Origin: VAXT01 sp038040395
Lineage (GTDB): Bacteria; Actinomycetota; Thermoleophilia; Gaiellales; Gaiellaceae
Reading direction: 5' to 3'
Assembly (NCBI GenBank): GCA_038040395.1
Contig: JBBPIJ010000025.1
Location: 1 to 23,566, forward strand
DNA length: 23,566 nt
The position numbers and the translations under genes were made by a program. Position 1 is the first letter of the stretch; each line of letters begins with the position of its first letter. Of the stretch, positions 23,123 to 23,566 are shown one piece after another. The notes beneath the pieces were generated by a model. That model was not told the DNA's origin. It worked only from the letters and a program-made list of their open reading frames with translations, and ran no database searches.

Positions 23123-23416
23123 TCACTTTGTAGATCGCGGCGGCCTGCTCGGGTCGTCGGGGTCCCACCTTCGTTGCTTCGACGAGAGTTTGAGCGCGAC
23201 GACGCTCGTGACGAGCAGGAAGACGAAGCCACCGAACACTAACCCTCGGAGATCTCGGCATGGGTCTCCTGGGGCCGCGATGCCTGGATTTGATTGGATG
23301 CCCTCACAAAAAACGAGAAACACGACCCCGACCACCCAGAGCGCCCAACCCATCACTATCAGCGCCCAACCCATCACTTTCAGCCCGAAGACGAGCCACC
23401 GCGACCCGCTGCTCAC
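23123..23416 (-). CDS. Small two-helix membrane protein carried by the element
   Basis: The 97-residue product has a short N-terminus, a long hydrophobic stretch (about 7-36) rich in Trp, Met and Gly, a loop of about 24 residues with two Cys (CEGIQSNPGIAAPGDPC) and a second hydrophobic stretch (about 58-76), then a basic and Pro-rich tail. GTG at 23416 has GAGGAGG 7 nt upstream, a very good ribosome binding site. A 21-bp tandem duplication creates the repeated VMGWAL in helix 1. No family is recognised. It lies wholly inside the element. A real gene on signals and composition, function unknown. Confidence 0.65.
   Translation of the reverse strand: MSSGSRWLVFGLKVMGWALIVMGWALWVVGVVFLVFCEGIQSNPGIAAPGDPCRDLRGLVFGGFVFLLVTSVVALKLSSKQRRWDPDDPSRPPRSTK
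23340..23381. repeat. 21-bp tandem duplication in the membrane protein gene
   Basis: Two copies of AGCGCCCAACCCATCACT(A/T)TC lie head to tail (23340-23360 and 23361-23381), differing at one base. Being a multiple of three, the duplication keeps the frame and adds seven residues to the first membrane helix. Confidence 0.9.
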
Positions 23417-23473
23417 GAAAACGCCTCCTCGCCTTGCTCGCGTTTGCGGTCGAAAGCACTTGTCACGGCGGTC

Positions 23474-23501
23474 ATTATGAGCAGCGCGTTTATTTCGCCA
23501 A
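23474..23501 (-). promoter_or_regulatory. Promoter of the element's cargo gene, partly in the terminal repeat
   Basis: On the minus strand TTGGCG (23501-23496) is followed after 16 bp by CATAAT (23479-23474). The -35 lies inside the right terminal inverted repeat. Transcription would begin near 23467 and leave a leader of about 50 nt before the GTG at 23416. Spacing is one base under optimum. Confidence 0.5.
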
Positions 23502-23566
23502 ACCCTCCTAGGTGTAGTTCCTAAGCACGTTGGTTCATCCGGGCCTCCCTGGAGGCTGAGGGCTGC

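Larger units (their letters stand above)
23070..23508. mobile_element. 439-bp non-autonomous element with TA target duplication (IS630/Tc1-mariner-like MITE with cargo)
   Basis: GGAGGGTTTGGCGAAAT at 23070-23086 is repeated as a perfect inverse at 23492-23508; including the next five bases gives 22-bp ends with 20 matches. Both ends are flanked by TA (23068-23069 and 23509-23510), the target duplication typical of IS630 and Tc1/mariner transposases. No transposase gene is inside. The element carries one minus-strand membrane protein gene, with a promoter whose -35 lies in the right terminal repeat. Its interior is less GC-rich than the neighbouring genes. The assignment to the IS630 group rests on TA alone and is inferred. 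Confidence 0.8.

Noticed and set aside
23511..23566. GCCTCC-CT-GGAGGC inverted repeat near the right edge as a terminator
   Set aside because: Short stem with no T run, and the window ends before its context can be judged.
1..23566. tRNA, rRNA genes or CRISPR arrays
   Set aside because: No cloverleaf-like segments, rRNA signatures or regularly spaced repeats were seen; only the two-copy 21-bp tandem repeat at 23340-23381.

Overview
This is a gene-dense, very GC-rich chromosomal window. Start codons are often GTG or TTG, most gene junctions are 4-bp ATGA/GTGA overlaps, and -10 boxes of the TANNNT type lie 6-10 nt in front of start codons, which suggests leaderless mRNAs. Together with the gene content this points to a deep-branching high-GC actinobacterium, perhaps of the Thermoleophilia type; that placement is inference, with no rRNA here to confirm it.

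Layout. (1) 23-3435: priA and an FTR1-type iron permease on the minus strand, divergent from a DtxR/MntR-family metalloregulator. A perfect inverted repeat, likely the regulator's operator, lies between permease and regulator. (2) 3422-13394: one nearly unbroken minus-strand run read as aroF (DAHP synthase), tyrA, aroA, cmk, plsC, der, gpsA, a DUF3352-like lipoprotein gene and metK. From tyrA to gpsA every junction is an ATGA overlap. The one break is a 279-bp hairpin-rich gap between aroF and tyrA, bounded by imperfect inverted repeats. (3) 13437-21761: plus-strand chorismate mutase, then a complete tryptophan operon: promoter, leader peptide with three Trp codons, attenuator, trpE, trpG, trpD, a trpC-trpF fusion, trpB, trpA, then trpS and a cation/proton antiporter gene. 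(4) 21745-22440: a minus-strand 23S rRNA pseudouridine synthase. (5) 22579-23070: a DUF4188-like monooxygenase-fold protein. (6) 23070-23508: a 439-bp element with 22-bp terminal inverted repeats and TA target duplications, carrying one small two-helix membrane protein gene.

Working together: aroF, aroA, chorismate mutase and tyrA lead from central metabolism to chorismate and tyrosine, and the trp operon leads from chorismate to tryptophan and on to charged tRNA-Trp through trpS. A 42-bp divergent promoter region between aroF and chorismate mutase separates the two arms.

Most notable: the small TA-flanked element with its membrane-protein cargo; the compact trp control region, where the terminator stem also contains the trpE ribosome binding site; a 29-bp near-palindrome with odd codon use inserted in frame in trpC; a shortened TrpF domain; and the inverted-repeat-bounded hairpin cluster upstream of tyrA.
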